Notes: a model not told the origin generated them from the letters alone. A stretch of DNA of 64,000 nt from Xestospongia muta (GCA_963693285.1 OY848917.1:29709245-29773244), one strand, 5' to 3'. Shown: positions 14,052 to 26,125, numbered from the stretch's first letter. Made by a program: numbers and translations.

Positions 14052-14336
14052 ATGAAGACAGTTATTGTTGCTTTATTTTATCTCCTTTCAGTGGTTTGTG
14101 CTAATGGTAAGTGTAGTTATCAGTGTTATACAAATATACATAAGCAATACTTTGTAATATAGATTGTTGAGGTGGTTTCAACTTCACTATTCAACCTCCA
14201 CAAGTTCTAAATAGTAATCCTACTGGTCAGGTGGTTGGCTTTACTGTTTTACAAGTCCTTCTGGATCATTCAATTGGTATCATACATTGGATCCTGTTCA
14301 AGCTGGAATATCAGGAGACTTGATTGTTAGTGATGC
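14052..14336 (+). pseudogene. Ig-like receptor pseudogene (5' two exons)
   Basis: Exon 1 (14052-14106) encodes a good signal peptide beginning MKTVIVALFYLLSVVCA and ends in a phase-1 donor. Exon 2 starts at 14163 and is about 96% identical by eye over some 174 nt to the Ig-like exon at 18758. Its third codon is TGA (14168-14170) where the intact gene has CGA. A conserved Cys codon is changed to AGT, and one G is missing in the VVGLYC region, which shifts the frame. Similarity ends near 14336. The signal-peptide exon differs from that of the intact gene, so this was a separate paralogue. The high identity implies a recent duplication or gene conversion. Confidence 0.85.
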
Positions 14337-14748
14337 TGTAGCTTACCTCTTTTTTGGACAAGGGTTACCATGCCACATAATTGTACCTGCTAACAATAAC
14401 AGATAATCATGGATACTAAGTTGGAAGTCCTGGGGGTAAGTCAGCAGGGTCATTTGGAGCAACACAACACACCTTTTTTTTAAATATAATAGATATGTTT
14501 ATAATACTTCAGAACATTTTCAACTTTTTGATTTCACAATATTAATTTGATCAACTTTTAGAATTATTTTGGATTTGTCTAAACTGTAATAAAATGTTAA
14601 GGTAACTGTTTATTTGTTCTTTATCCACTTGAATTATGGCCAACAAGATATTAAAGCTGCTTTTTTCTCTAACCAGGATATAGATTGTGTGCAAATGTCA
14701 GTAATAAATATGATTATAGGCACCTTCTTATAACCACATCCTCTAAAT

Positions 14749-14965
14749 TGCAAAACTAGCAGCCCCACCCTACACTTTTAAAAACTAATTCTTAAGCAAA
14801 GTATGTCTTTTGCATGAACTTTGGCCTGTATTATAGTTTACTCACAGTTTGCCCATACCTACTGCAATGTCAAATGTGTCTCATTTGAAGAACAGGACTT
14901 TTAAAGTCTATAACTCATTGTACTATAGTACTAGTAGTAGTCAGCATACAACAAATCACTTCGGA
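14749..14965. repeat. Dispersed repeat, copy 1
   Basis: Clearly similar to 60463-60690; both contain a stretch like ccctacact followed by gtcttttgcatgaactttgg. Weaker related pieces occur near 28752 and 38632. The family is unidentified; no coding capacity is evident. Confidence 0.6.
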
Positions 14966-17709
14966 GTCTGCAAATTAGCAAGGTGTGTTTGGAGGCAGGG
15001 ATACTCATAAAGTGATGTATGTATGGTGAGTCCATAGAGGATGGAGAAAAGCTATATAGGAGCATGTATCACTAAAGGAAAATTAATTAACAATCTACCA
15101 TTTGCTCTGCACTTTACTTATAGATTGTGATGTTTTTTTAGAGGCTTTTCATAGTTTTAAATAGTATACTTACATCATAAACAGTATAAACATGTCCATC
15201 ATTTTCTTGTTGCCTTGATAAAGATACATAGAAATACAATTTTTGAAAATTGAGAAAGGTGGAAAAATAGCCAAAAACAGCCACAGGATTTGTGAAATTA
15301 TGAAATGCCATCAATCAGCCAAGAAATTATATTCAAGTTCAATTCTACCTTTAAATAACAACAAATGGAAAGTAAAATCTCTGAATATGCCAGGTAGACA
15401 TTATGTAATAGAAACGTTACTGCAAAACTTTGATTGTTAATTATATGTCGTGACTATCAAGTGTGTCCACATGCTTATTAGTGGTATTTAATTAACTAAA
15501 ACTAAATTATAAACCCTTTAGTAGATGGTTTACAACTTTTAGTTGACTAATTAAAACTAAATAAATCCTACAATAGTAAAACTACATGTCTGGATGGCTC
15601 TTCTCAACTCAGACAAACTATAGTTATAAATAAATCTGTTTAAAAAGAAAGGCTTGTTGTAAGTATTATAAATAGCACAAAAGAGCAATTGTATTGCTGG
15701 TATACAAAAATAACTACACTTATGCTTAGTGAACCACCAAGATCATAACTTAGCACATTGTACTTTAATAATAAATGCCTTTCCCACATATAACCTGTTT
15801 TTATCTCCTGAACTAGTTTTAGTGCTACAACTATATCTAAACCATCTCACGTTCAGCTACTATAACTTGTAAAACTGTGCTGGTTGATCACCATAAGGAG
15901 TGAAGAGAAATTGTTTACTCTATGGTACTTTGGATACCTGCCTATTCAACTGTTCACAAGAAAGTAAACCATCTGTGATTTCACCACATTCACAGTAGCT
16001 TACAGTGAGTTACAATGAGATAAAGTGGGTTATAGTAGGCTACAGTAGATTACAGTAGATTATAGTAGGTTACAGTGGGTGAGATACAGACATACAGTAG
16101 GTACAGTAGGTGACATATGTTACATGATATGGGTTACAATGGGTAACAGTAAGTTATTGTAGATTACAGTAGATTATAGTAGGTTACAGTCAGTTACAAT
16201 AGGTTACAGTAGGTTACAGTGTGTTACAATAGGTTACAATGGGTTACAGTGTGTTACAATAGGTTACAATGGGTTACAGTGTGTTACAATAGGTTACAAT
16301 AGGTTACAATGTGTTACAAAGGGTTACAGCAGATAATAGTTGGTTACAGTGGGGTTTCAGTGGATTACAGTACTTATTTTGGAAGTTGAATAATGTGCCA
16401 TATATATATATATATATATATATATTGATTGTACATGTTCCTGAAGGAATTATAAGTTCGTTTTGTTGTCCTACATATTTGACTTTGATTCAATAACACA
16501 AAGTGGGCATGTCCATTTGCTATTTTCTTGGCCTCTGCCATCTTTCTTTTCACATATGATCAATGGTACTACTGCCAACATGTGTTGTTACCTATCCATG
16601 CAAGATGGACCTTTTCCCTTTAGTCAACATCATGCTCTTAGGGCAGAGATGTTCTTGGAGAAAGTGTTTACAAGTTACATTACTGTTTCAGCTGGATTCG
16701 GTACTTCCTTTACATGAAGTCATTCCAATGCCAGCTAGATTCCCAAAGTCTATTGCTGTAAACAATGAAATCGTTTAAAGAGCATAAAACATCCTACTCA
16801 CAATTGAGAAGAGTGTTTACTACTACCTAACTCTGTAGGCTGAATTGCTCCTTAAGTGGAGCAGACAATATACATTGGGAATTGCTGATAAGCATTCTAA
16901 AGATAACTCTGTCATATTGTCACTAGAGTGCTGTTCACGTGGATAACATGCTGTACAAACTGCATGTTATTGAGTAAGTAAAGTTATAGAAAGACTGACC
17001 AGAATCCAATGCTAGAAGTATATGCTTGGGAAGATTTTTATTCTGGAAATCTGAAGTACTCATTGATGGTAACTCTATGTTCCGATCCAGTCACCTATGG
17101 AAGTGTTCACATTTCCACAAGCAATTGACCTATGTAAGCTCAGTCTCACTTTACCAGAACATGAAATGACATTTTTCAATGAACACCATAAAGTCATGAG
17201 GTGTTGTGTTGTGCCAACAGAGCTTAGAAAATACCTGGATTATAAAGACAACCTGTTAGTTCCGCATAACCAAGTAGTATATGTACATCTGTATCACCAG
17301 TTGATTATCAAGGTAGGTCTGTTCATACAAATATATGTGAATCTCAACAATTATCTAAATGTATTTAGTTGACAGATCTTGCAAAGACACATGTACATAT
17401 ACATGTATGTACTACTAAGTTCTATTGATTAATATTGAAAGATTAGTTATTCATTTCTATCCTCAATCATATTGTTTTACTTTTAGTTATAGTTAACTAA
17501 ATAAACACTACTATACAGTACGTAATGCATATTATAATATTCTAAATCAAATAAACATAACGTCCTTTTATACAAACTTCAATATGCCTCTGTTTGTTGT
17601 TTGTTATATCTTGTTAGTTATTGTTCAAACTGAAACATAAACTATTCATACCGACTCACACTACACACCTACACATTCTATGTCAGCACAAATTATAGAC
17701 AAATTGACA
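14966..17709. other. No gene recognised; contains a minisatellite
   Basis: Apart from the GTTACAGT-type repeat at 15998-16372 and a TA run at 16400-16425, I recognise nothing. An open frame at 17097-17372 (91 codons, ATG) has no features I recognise and no splice support, so I do not call it a gene. Confidence 0.4.
15998..16372 (+). repeat. Degenerate 10-bp minisatellite (GGTTACAGTA)
   Basis: About 35 irregular copies of a roughly 10-bp unit, with variants such as ggttacaatg, gattacagta and gtgttacaat. Confidence 0.9.
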
Positions 17710-18494
17710 ATGTTGTATACTGCCAAGTTTAAATCGTGGACTATCATCATATTGCTGGCTACATCAGTGAGTTGTGGTAAGTCAGTATCTCTTATTTGGA
17801 CTCATTGTTCAATGACCACCCACACGTCCTGACCACCTCCCTCTTTTTGTACTACAGCTACTTGCTCATCTTCCAACCTGCATGACTACCTGTTTACCCA
17901 AGAAGGCTCAGGTGATACCACTCATCTTTTATTGCCAACTACTCATGTCAATCCCACTACTACTCAACCATCATATTCTTCAATGAGTGTGGAGTCCAAT
18001 GTAATAATATGCAGTTGTATAAATGAAGTTATACTGACATCGTCGTATATTGTACAACGTAGTACACCCAGTGTAACAACTGTCATCACATCAACTGTCA
18101 CTGTCGAGTCAATGTTTATGTTACCATTGATAGTTGTCTCGAGTGTACTAGGATTTATTGTAATAATTATGTCTGCTTTATTTTTTTATATGACAGTTCT
18201 TTACCTCAAACTGAAAAGATATTTTAAAGGTATTCAGTTGTTGTAAATATACTCAACTTCATCTTTGCTTCATATATACATAGGAACTTCCTTTATTAAA
18301 TCACATGTTCCTGATTGTAAAAGAAACATCAAAAGGTTAAATATATTTAACATGACTTGTCATTATTGCTTATTATTGTTATTAGAAACAGTATTTCTGA
18401 ACCACTCCTTGAATCAAAAGCAGATGATTTCTTGACAATCAGTACATACCATATAAAAATAAATGAAACAAACACTCCTTATACAGTGTTATAA
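17710..18494 (+). CDS. Small type I membrane receptor-like protein, 199 residues
   Basis: Four exons: 17710-17776, 17858-18229, 18284-18335, 18386-18494, with intron phases 1, 1, 2 and a total of 600 nt. Exon 1 is a signal peptide (WTIIILLATSVSC). Exon 2 gives a short Ser/Thr-rich ectodomain of about 85 residues with few cysteines (CSCINEV) and one membrane helix (LPLIVVSSVLGFIVIIMSAL). Exons 3 and 4 give the cytoplasmic tail, which ends in NTPYTVL, close to a TxYxx(V/I/L) switch-type tyrosine motif. The exon layout, including the 67-nt first exon, matches the Ig-like receptor that starts 146 nt downstream, so I infer a paralogue that lost or never had the Ig domain. An unspliced reading would stop at 18246; the spliced tail is preferred because both junctions keep frame. 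Ligand and function are unknown. Confidence 0.7.
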
Positions 18495-18639
18495 ATACAT
18501 AATAGAGCGTGGGCATGCTAATATATATTGTTACTGTTAATAGACATACAACACAACCCACATGACATACCTTTAATTAGTTTGTGGGTGGTGCTTTGCA
18601 TGTATACAGCTTCATCTAATCTACCAAACTTGAGAAACA

Positions 18640-20056
18640 ATGAGTGTTGCAGGTGCTTTTGTTTGTTTACTTTCTTTAAGTCTCATTGCTGTAGTTTGTG
18701 CTTATGGTAAGTATTAGTATATTGAGTCAATACTGAATTAGCTGCTTTGTGAAATAGATTGTCGAGGTGGTTTCAACTTCACCTTTCAACCTCCACAAGT
18801 TCTAAATTGTAATCCTACTGGTCAGGTGGTTGGGCTTTACTGTTTTACAAGTCCTTCTGGATCATTCAATTGGTATCATACATTGAATCCTGTTCAAGCT
18901 GGAATATCAGGAGACTTGATTGTTGGTGATGGAAATCCATATACTCTTCACAGTATTCTTGGTTCTAACAGTCTACTCTCATTCACAGTATCAAATGATA
19001 CTATTGGTTTCTATTGGTGTGTTATTGCAAGTTATACTCCAATACCGTTAAGATCTAGTACAATTACTCCAATATGTATGAATTATAACAATTCATTATC
19101 TCAATGCCCTCGATCATTTCCATTAAATGATCATCATCATGACATCTCAGAGTGTGCTGATGCAAACGTGTCATTTACTCGTGCAAGTTTGCCCACAAAT
19201 TGCATACCATATCAATCTCCTTCTTACACACTACCTCCTAATATTAGTACATCAGTACATAAAACATTGACATCTATTGTACCAACAACAACAGCTGCTG
19301 TCATTTCTACTGTTCCTCTCTTTTCTTCTACTAGTTTTATAAAGCAGTTTAGTTTAACAGCTTCTAGTACTCAAGCACCAACTGTAGTCGATGATGATAA
19401 TAAAATAATTATCTTTGTCTCAACTGGACTGTTTCTAATATTATTAACTTTATCTGTTATTCTGTTGATAATTACATGTAGTATATGTTACCGCAAAGTA
19501 CATCAATCTCAAGAATTAGATGATATACCAGGTAAGACTTGTTTTTGTATACTCGCTGTTACTATTTTAGATCCTATTAATTGTAGCAGCAAATGTTTAC
19601 ACTCACTTTGTCTTCTCCTACAGAATCAACTACAACTGTGTTACCTGTACTATATCGGTAAGTGACAAAATGCTTCATGAGAAGAATAAATACCATTTAA
19701 TGATTCAACTCTAAAAGTTGAATTTAGTTTTATTGATGGATTTAAGGATTTAATACTATCATTATAAAATAATACGTTGAAAGGGAAACCATTTTCATTC
19801 TTTTAGTAGGCCTCAAGCATTTAATGAACATATGTCTACGAAGAGTGCTACTGAAACAATACAAAGTACTGTTGATAGTGAGCCAGATATTCATATGAAA
19901 ATGAATTCAGCATACATTACCAAGACAGAAGCTAACAAAGTTCTTTACGAGAGTGGTATTATTAGATGTGTTTCACTGTCAAGCAGTATCTATACTCCTC
20001 GTGTTATTAAAAGTAGCACATCATCATCTAAGTCTTCTCATATATCAATGACATAA
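18640..20056 (+). CDS. Ig-like type I membrane receptor, 373 residues
   Basis: Exons 18640-18706, 18758-19531, 19624-19657 and 19810-20056 (phases 1, 1, 2; 1122 nt). The signal peptide is MSVAGAFVCLLSLSLIAVVC. The ectodomain shows an Ig-type pattern: VVGLYCF, then SFNWYH, then DTIGFYWC, that is Cys, core Trp and a D-x-G-x-Y-x-C-like end with one extra residue. A Thr/Ser-rich stalk follows, then a membrane helix (IIIFVSTGLFLILLTLSVIL), a Cys-containing juxtamembrane segment and a long tail with several tyrosines (SAYITK, VLYESG, SIYTPR) and a Ser-rich end. It is likely a cell-surface recognition or adhesion receptor. The nearby pseudogene (14052) and the Ig-less paralogue (17710) suggest a diversifying local cluster. 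No exact vertebrate orthologue is implied; the Ig call rests on motif spacing only. Confidence 0.8.
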
Positions 20057-21087
20057 GTCGTAATTCGCCTCTTATTAAAAGTATAAAACTATTAAAGTAT
20101 TTATTTCCAATCATCCATTGTTTGAGTTAATATTGTGTGTATTATGATGTTAATGATTCATGTCTAATGTAATATATTTTGTTGGCTTAGCATGTTAATA
20201 ATTACATAGTCATAACTTTTTCTCTTCAAAGATATTCAATACATCTTGCATGTAGGCAGGACATCAAATGTCCATGTATGTGTATGGATACACATATAAG
20301 ATTATTAAAATAGAATATATTATTCTGTTTAGATGCTTTGACTATCACTTCTTTGCTGCAGTGTGTTACAAATTCAAATGTGTTGGTGCCATGTTCACTG
20401 TTGTGATGTTGGTAAATGGTAATAGATATAATAGCTAACAGTCATTTTTGGTGTCAAATCTTAAACAAGTGAGCGGTAAGTAAATTGGTCTGTCCTCATG
20501 CCAGGAAAACTGTATGTCACACACTCAAACGGATTGTTTACAAAACAAATTATCTCTACAAGAATGATTTGTAATATTTCCGTAGACAAGCTATAGTCTC
20601 ATTAAGACCTATTTCTCCCTCTGTTACATGGGTGTGTATGTGTGTGTATGAAACAATAATATACAAACTAAATAGGCACATGGATGCTATGATTTATTTG
20701 TATTATAATGTGACTACTCTCATAATATTAAGTGTCTTAATGAGGTATTTATTGAACTGTCTTATAACCACACCTCATGCAATCAAGCTTAATATTAGTG
20801 TAGTGACATAATGGAAATTGAGGACAACAATTTTGACATTGAGGAAGTGGTTAGTCAATACAATTTTAATTCTGATACTACCAAAAGACGAGAGAGAGAG
20901 TTTAATATTTTGAGTTAGACGTGCTTTTTGACGTGTGTTTTGGCCATTCAGACTGTAAATGCTTGTTTAGTCTCTTGAAGTCAACCTCTAAATGTACACA
21001 CATTGTTATTAACTTCTGAAAAACCAGTAGCATTAAAAATACTTCAGGCATTTGAACAAGTACTTACATGTATATCAATTACATATA
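20057..21087. other. Intergenic; boundary of the duplicated array
   Basis: No supported gene. A 35-codon ATG frame at about 20810 encodes MEIEDNNFDIEEVV and more, with nothing I recognise. From about 21088 the sequence becomes a near copy of 29097 onward, marking the start of the FoxN/transferase duplication. Confidence 0.45.
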
Positions 21088-21587
21088 AAAGGGTTTTAGA
21101 AATGTAGTTGATCAGTATGTAACATTCATATGCAACAGGAGGGAAGACAAAGAATAAAGGAAACATATTATTGTATCTCATCACCTTACCAGACATCACT
21201 GTATCATACTAGAGAGGTTGCAAGGAATGTAGGAGATATCAATCTAATCACCTAACTTGGTATTGTAGACTTTATACTGAGAAAAACCATAAATATATCT
21301 TGATAAGTAAGCTCAATCCAAGAAAATATAGTTTTTAACTTTAATTTAATAAAGGCAGATCATCTGATGATGTTGATGTTTTACATAGATCTACCAATTA
21401 AATGTTCATACTGTACATGCAATTCATACAGGCTATGTGATCACTAATAGATCATGTACTGGTCCAGCAACAGTAAGATCCTACTTTCCTGTACATAGTT
21501 AACATTTAAGTTGGTGGTGATAAAGTTAAGAGGTAATTCTATAATATTTATTACTTAAACTGAAATAATATTATATAAAGTTAAAAT

Positions 21588-23537
21588 TTACATGCTCAAT
21601 GTTGATGACTCCATGTTACCATGAGGAAATAGAAGTTCCCTGGCGGAGCCAGTCCTAAGATGTGGTGTAGTTTGTGTTGTCATTTCACTAACATCATCTC
21701 CAGTACGATATTCTAGTGCATCCATGAATACAGTTGATGACAGCTCTCTTTGGATATAACTGTCTTCTAGTGCTGGAATGAATTTGATACCATCAATTAA
21801 ATAAAGCTCATTAACAGACGAACTCTTTATATTTGGAGCAGAAAATGCAGAACTGATATTGTCACACAAAGTAGTAAGTCCTTGAGACAATAGTGGCAGT
21901 GATATACTGTATTCTATGATTTCAGGCACATGATGAAAAGACTTTTCTGATTCAGAGCAGCTAACATAAATGTCAGATTCATTATTACTGCTGTCACTTT
22001 CAAATTCACCATTATAATGTTGTGAGTTATCGGTATACATCCACAACTCTATGTTACTGATGTCACTATCCGTTATCAACGAAGTGGTTGCCAATGTTTT
22101 AACACTTCTAGTGATGGGGAACAAAAAATAATCTATTGAATTTGTCTTCATTCTTTTTGATGATTCCTGTTCAACTGAAAGAGGTCGCTTCTTGCCTCTA
22201 ACTGGAACAGTAATGTCTTCTTGTTCTTGAGAGATTGGATCATCACTGAAACTATAGGAATCATTATAATGTGATGATGATTGTAATACCTGCCAATAAA
22301 CTAACCAATCAAAAGTAATATTAGAGTCAAAGGAATCACCAAATAAATCTAATAAAGCTCCCTTGTCGTCTTTTATTGATGGCAAATGGGAAAATGTATT
22401 TTTTGTTTGATCCTATGATCAAAATCTTATACTATTATACATATTATATATTCCATTTTATTACCTTTTTTGCCATGAAATCAGATTGCATTGAAGTTTT
22501 AAGACCAGCTACTATATTCAACTTATCTAGAGCATCTTCCCTAACTAAAGATTTAGGAGAACAGCATAAGAAATCAAGTGAGTCAGTGAGAAACGATGTC
22601 TCATCCTTAGATTTAACTGTTTCTAATAAATTAGTGGTTGAATTTTGATTTGAACAATCAGGGGTTTCTTGAATGATGTCATCAGTGACAGGTTTTGGTT
22701 TACCATATTTAACTGATTGATGAACTGCAAAATGAAAAACATTTTTTTTCATTTTCTCTCTATTGTATGATGAACTCACACTCACTGGATTCACTATTAG
22801 AGTACTCCACTAGTTGCCTTCCCATTGTCTTCAATGCCCTCTCAATCTCAATGTCTAAAAGGTGCTGTCTATCAGGATTAATAGCCCAAAAGAATCCTTT
22901 CTTTGTCTGGAATCCATCTGGTCTCTGAACCTTCACAAAGTTTTGGTTCATTGAGAGGTTATGACGGATAGAATTCTAGATTAATAGAGTGTGTGTAAAC
23001 CAAACCTACATACCCAATACTGACCATACCTTCCATCCTTCTGGAGCAGTTTTGTAAAATGGATATTCATGCCTGTATAAAAATGTTTATAATAAAACAT
23101 TTTTGACTCAATATTATAATAATTTGATACAAATGCATTTGTATTTATCTATGTTTAATTTATATTGTAACTTACTCGATAAAACGGTAAATTTCATGAA
23201 CAGGTAAACATCCTGTTGAACATGCTTTCAATGCCATAGCGATAAGACAAGAATATGAACATGGAGGACGAGTATAGAAAATTGATTGTTGATTAGTGGA
23301 AACATGAATGTGCTCTCCAGGATTTTGGGTGTTGCTTGTTTTCTGTTGTAAGTTGGATTTAGTACTTAAGATAGTGGTTGTGTTTCTTGGTTTGAGAGTT
23401 TGTTGTTTAGTTGGTAAGATAACCTTTAAATTTCTTTGCTGACAGTGCTGTCCATTAATTGTAGTAATCGAACAAAGCCAATTCAAGTTTGTTAACTCGT
23501 CTGTCATGGTGAATGACCACTTTGTGTTGCTTGACAT
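21588..23537 (-). CDS. FOXN1/4-like: FoxN1/4-like forkhead transcription factor, copy 1
   Basis: Five exons on the minus strand: 23537-23176, 23072-23030, 22975-22786, 22724-22465, 22412-21588 (phases 2, 0, 1, 0; 559 residues). The forkhead domain spans about residues 90-180. It begins RPPCSYSCLIAMALKACSTG, continues through CLPVHEIYRFIE and YPFYKTAPEGWK, has the recognition helix NSIRHNLSMNQNF, and ends GFFWAINPD. The SYSxLIxMALK, LPVxEIY and KTAPxGWKNS pattern is typical of the FoxN1/4 branch. An N-terminal MTDELTNLNWL resembles the short leader motif of that branch. The C-terminal half is acidic and Ser-rich and could activate transcription; that is inference. The longest open frame begins at a TTG, so I start at the first ATG (23537). 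A second ATG at 23507 has a stronger CACCATG context. Exon 4 could also use a donor 6 nt away without a frame change. Confidence 0.85.
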
Positions 23538-24757
23538 TTCGCGACCGGTAAATAATGCGTTGCTATGGATAGCGTTGTTTACGTACACGAGCAGGTTCAA
23601 TTTCTGTCAACATTATATACATAATTGTAACAATGACGAGTTTAGTATAAATTTGATATTGATCGAAACACATGACAACACATTATTTCTGTGTACATCT
23701 ATAATATCATACGCTCATCCATTATATAGAAGTAACGAGTTTGCAGGTCACTTTTAACGCTCAATCGTACAGTTTCAGGGACTTCAATTCTGCATCGCTA
23801 ATAACATCTGAATCATCAATATACTGAGAATGCATAACTGCATGTTTATTGCAAAAAAGTTCATAGAATGTGTAGTTTGCTTGTGTTATACTTTTTCAAT
23901 TACTGTTGAGATGATTGTAGATTTCTTAACCCCTATATATATACACCCCTGCTGCATGTAAAATTCCTTCAATCCTTTGTCAAGCATATACAACATAATG
24001 TAGCTGAAATTATAAGTATTGGCTAACATGAATATATTATATATAAAATAATAGAAAAAAAATTTCAATAGCCATACAGAAGTGCAGTATACCAGTATGT
24101 ATATCTATGTTGTAAGGCTTATCTACAATTGTAACCACACCTCTCATTACATATTACCTTTCTGTATACTATGATCATAAAAGTCATCATCAATCATTGA
24201 ACAGTGGTCATTTGGTATAAAATATTTAAGTGGATATTAATTATAATGAGACTTGTTTTATAATGCAAAAGCACAATGGTTGTTGACCTGTTGATGTTAT
24301 AATTTTGGTACATTCTATTAATAGGTAAATGATAATTATCATTTCCCTATTAATGTATTGTATTGAGCTTACATCATAATGATGAGATCCTGGTAACAAA
24401 AATAACTGTTAAAATTACAAAATGTTATTTTAAGTGTATGATAATTATTTAAAGCTAATTTCACAAGAATAAAATTAGTGAATTGCTTCTTTGAGGGAAA
24501 TATTAATTTTGATAAACTATTTAATTCCAGTAATTTGTACCTTTGGGTGAGTTAAATTGGTATATGAGTCAGAAATGATTATCAAATTGCCAAATTGAAA
24601 CATTGGCCAAATTTTCAACTATATGGTTTATGGTGTATATATATGTATGTGTTAGCTGTTTTAAAAAAACTAAACATAAATGTATACATCTTTGATTTGT
24701 AACAGTGATTTCATGATTGAGAAATATGACATCTTGACCATGAACACAAAATTATTA
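23538..24757. other. Spacer between FoxN and transferase genes
   Basis: Nearly identical to 31558-32770 in the second unit. Its right-hand part (about 24140-24757) recurs downstream of transferases 4 and 5 and in the orphan copy at 61.9-62.4 kb. A stretch near 23840-24060 resembles 51390-51600 and 52570-52740. It presumably contains the FoxN promoter and the transferase 3' region. No gene is seen. Confidence 0.6.
24317..24354. repeat. Conserved palindrome downstream of transferase genes
   Basis: Inverted repeat with arms attaataggtaaatgat and its complement around a short loop. Equivalents lie at about 32329-32366 and 48931-48967 (perfect 17-bp arms) and, altered, near 62041-62085. In the fourth unit (near 40936) it is missing and only attaat remains. 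Confidence 0.75.
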
Positions 24758-26125
24758 TTAAATATGTAGGTCATCAGTTTTACAAGTAACACTATCAATG
24801 AGATGTTCATTTGGTAGTGGTCCACATAACATACTAGCCATCCAGGAATATCCACTAGTTGCTCTCACTTGTACGTAAGACTCTGCAAGAAGTAACAAAT
24901 CAACTAAAGTGCTAATAGCTGCTGCATTTTTTTTATTTTTGCTATTACCTTTGACTCTCTCCATATGCTCTATATATTGTTGTAATGTCCGAAACCTGGC
25001 TCCATCTAATTTCAAGGCCATTTCTTTGACAAAGTTTGAATCTGTTGCCAAAAAAATAAGACTTTTATTTCCTATAAACTTATTAGCTGTAGACACTGCA
25101 CATTGTAATGCAGTCTTCCAATTATTTTCACCACGAAGTAGATTTGGATGGGAACCCTCATCACCACCCTTCATTTTAAAGAAGCCTGTTCGTATATGTA
25201 CTCCTACATAACGTTGACCAGTTAGTTCTAATTTTTCTTTAGCCTTGGATACTTTTTTTAGCAATTCTTTATCTAGTTTAAACAAATATCTGAAAACAAG
25301 TCCAATAATGTCATTCAATTCATGATTAGAGAGCTGAGAAAGACCAGCTAAATCAAACCCTTTCCTTAACCAAACCTGATTGACTTTGGAAAGGTTACTG
25401 ATGAGTGATACCTCCAAGTTACTCACCATTACAACATATTGTTTCTCACCAGCTATAGTTCTAAGGTATTTCTCCCAATCTGAAAAAGACATACTGAGGT
25501 AAGGCTTGTGTAGTTCTTGATAAAGTTTAAAGCTCACAGTATGTGATGCTATGTTCTCCATATGATGACGCAAAATATTGAAAAGGTGATTATCAGCCCA
25601 ATTTATCATATTTGGTGACATGTAGGCCCTTTCAGCACAATCCTCAAAGTCAAGTATCAACCTCCTTTGACTAAACATGGCTAACAAGATAGCAAGAGTC
25701 ATTCCTCTTAGTCGATCAGTCAGACCACCACATACAACATTAGCACGACATTGCCAAACTAATGTTCTTGCATGAGAACTGTTAGTGGACATGGCATGAT
25801 GGAGCTGAGCATATGCAAAGAAAACATGTAGTAGTTTACCATACTTGTTAGGAAATATTCCTTCTTTTCCAGGGTAACAGGAAAGAGGTAAACCAGCTAA
25901 CATTTTCCTTTGTAATTCTAATGGAGCATTGTTTAACAACTTCGTTGGATGGTGGTCATAATGATGACTGTCCTGGCTTGAGTCATTTTTGTCGTCATTC
26001 TTCCAAAGTAACGACGCAAGTTTCACTGAGAACTTTGTCCTATTCGGTATAAAAGTAATTGAGTAACATGCTACACCCAACAAGACAATTACACACAGGC
26101 ACAGATACTTAACTTTCTGCCTCAT
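24758..26125 (-). CDS. Fucosyltransferase-like type II membrane protein, copy 1
   Basis: Single-exon gene, 455 residues from the first ATG; the open frame extends 7 codons upstream but begins with TTG. A short N-terminal tail (MRQKVKY) is followed by one signal-anchor helix (LCLCVIVLLGVACYSITFI), as in Golgi type II glycosyltransferases. Lumenal motifs are CGGLTDRLRGM (about 132-142), YVGVHIRTG (306-314), IFLATDS (357-363) and SGYSWMASMLCG (424-435). The VHIRTG block matches the HxRxG donor-binding motif found in the GT-B fucosyltransferase group (GT11, GT23, GT37, GT65, GT68). I therefore infer transfer of fucose or a similar sugar to a glycan in the secretory pathway; acceptor and linkage are unknown. 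It lies upstream of the FoxN gene on the same strand and 118 nt from a solo-type LTR. Confidence 0.75.
   Translation of the reverse strand: MRQKVKYLCLCVIVLLGVACYSITFIPNRTKFSVKLASLLWKNDDKNDSSQDSHHYDHHPTKLLNNAPLELQRKMLAGLPLSCYPGKEGIFPNKYGKLLHVFFAYAQLHHAMSTNSSHARTLVWQCRANVVCGGLTDRLRGMTLAILLAMFSQRRLILDFEDCAERAYMSPNMINWADNHLFNILRHHMENIASHTVSFKLYQELHKPYLSMSFSDWEKYLRTIAGEKQYVVMVSNLEVSLISNLSKVNQVWLRKGFDLAGLSQLSNHELNDIIGLVFRYLFKLDKELLKKVSKAKEKLELTGQRYVGVHIRTGFFKMKGGDEGSHPNLLRGENNWKTALQCAVSTANKFIGNKSLIFLATDSNFVKEMALKLDGARFRTLQQYIEHMERVKGNSKNKKNAAAISTLVDLLLLAESYVQVRATSGYSWMASMLCGPLPNEHLIDSVTCKTDDLHI

Noticed and set aside
16311..16778. Three overlapping open frames
   Set aside because: They start in a minisatellite and a TA run and have no motif; frames overlap each other without preference.
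22376..22648. Plus-strand 90-codon frame, also at 30404
   Set aside because: Antisense to FoxN exons 4 and 5 and their intron; the spliced minus-strand gene explains the conservation.
24909..25211. Plus-strand frame of 100 codons, repeated at 32922, 35095, 41513 and 49420
   Set aside because: Antisense shadow of the transferase genes; its recurrence follows from the duplication.
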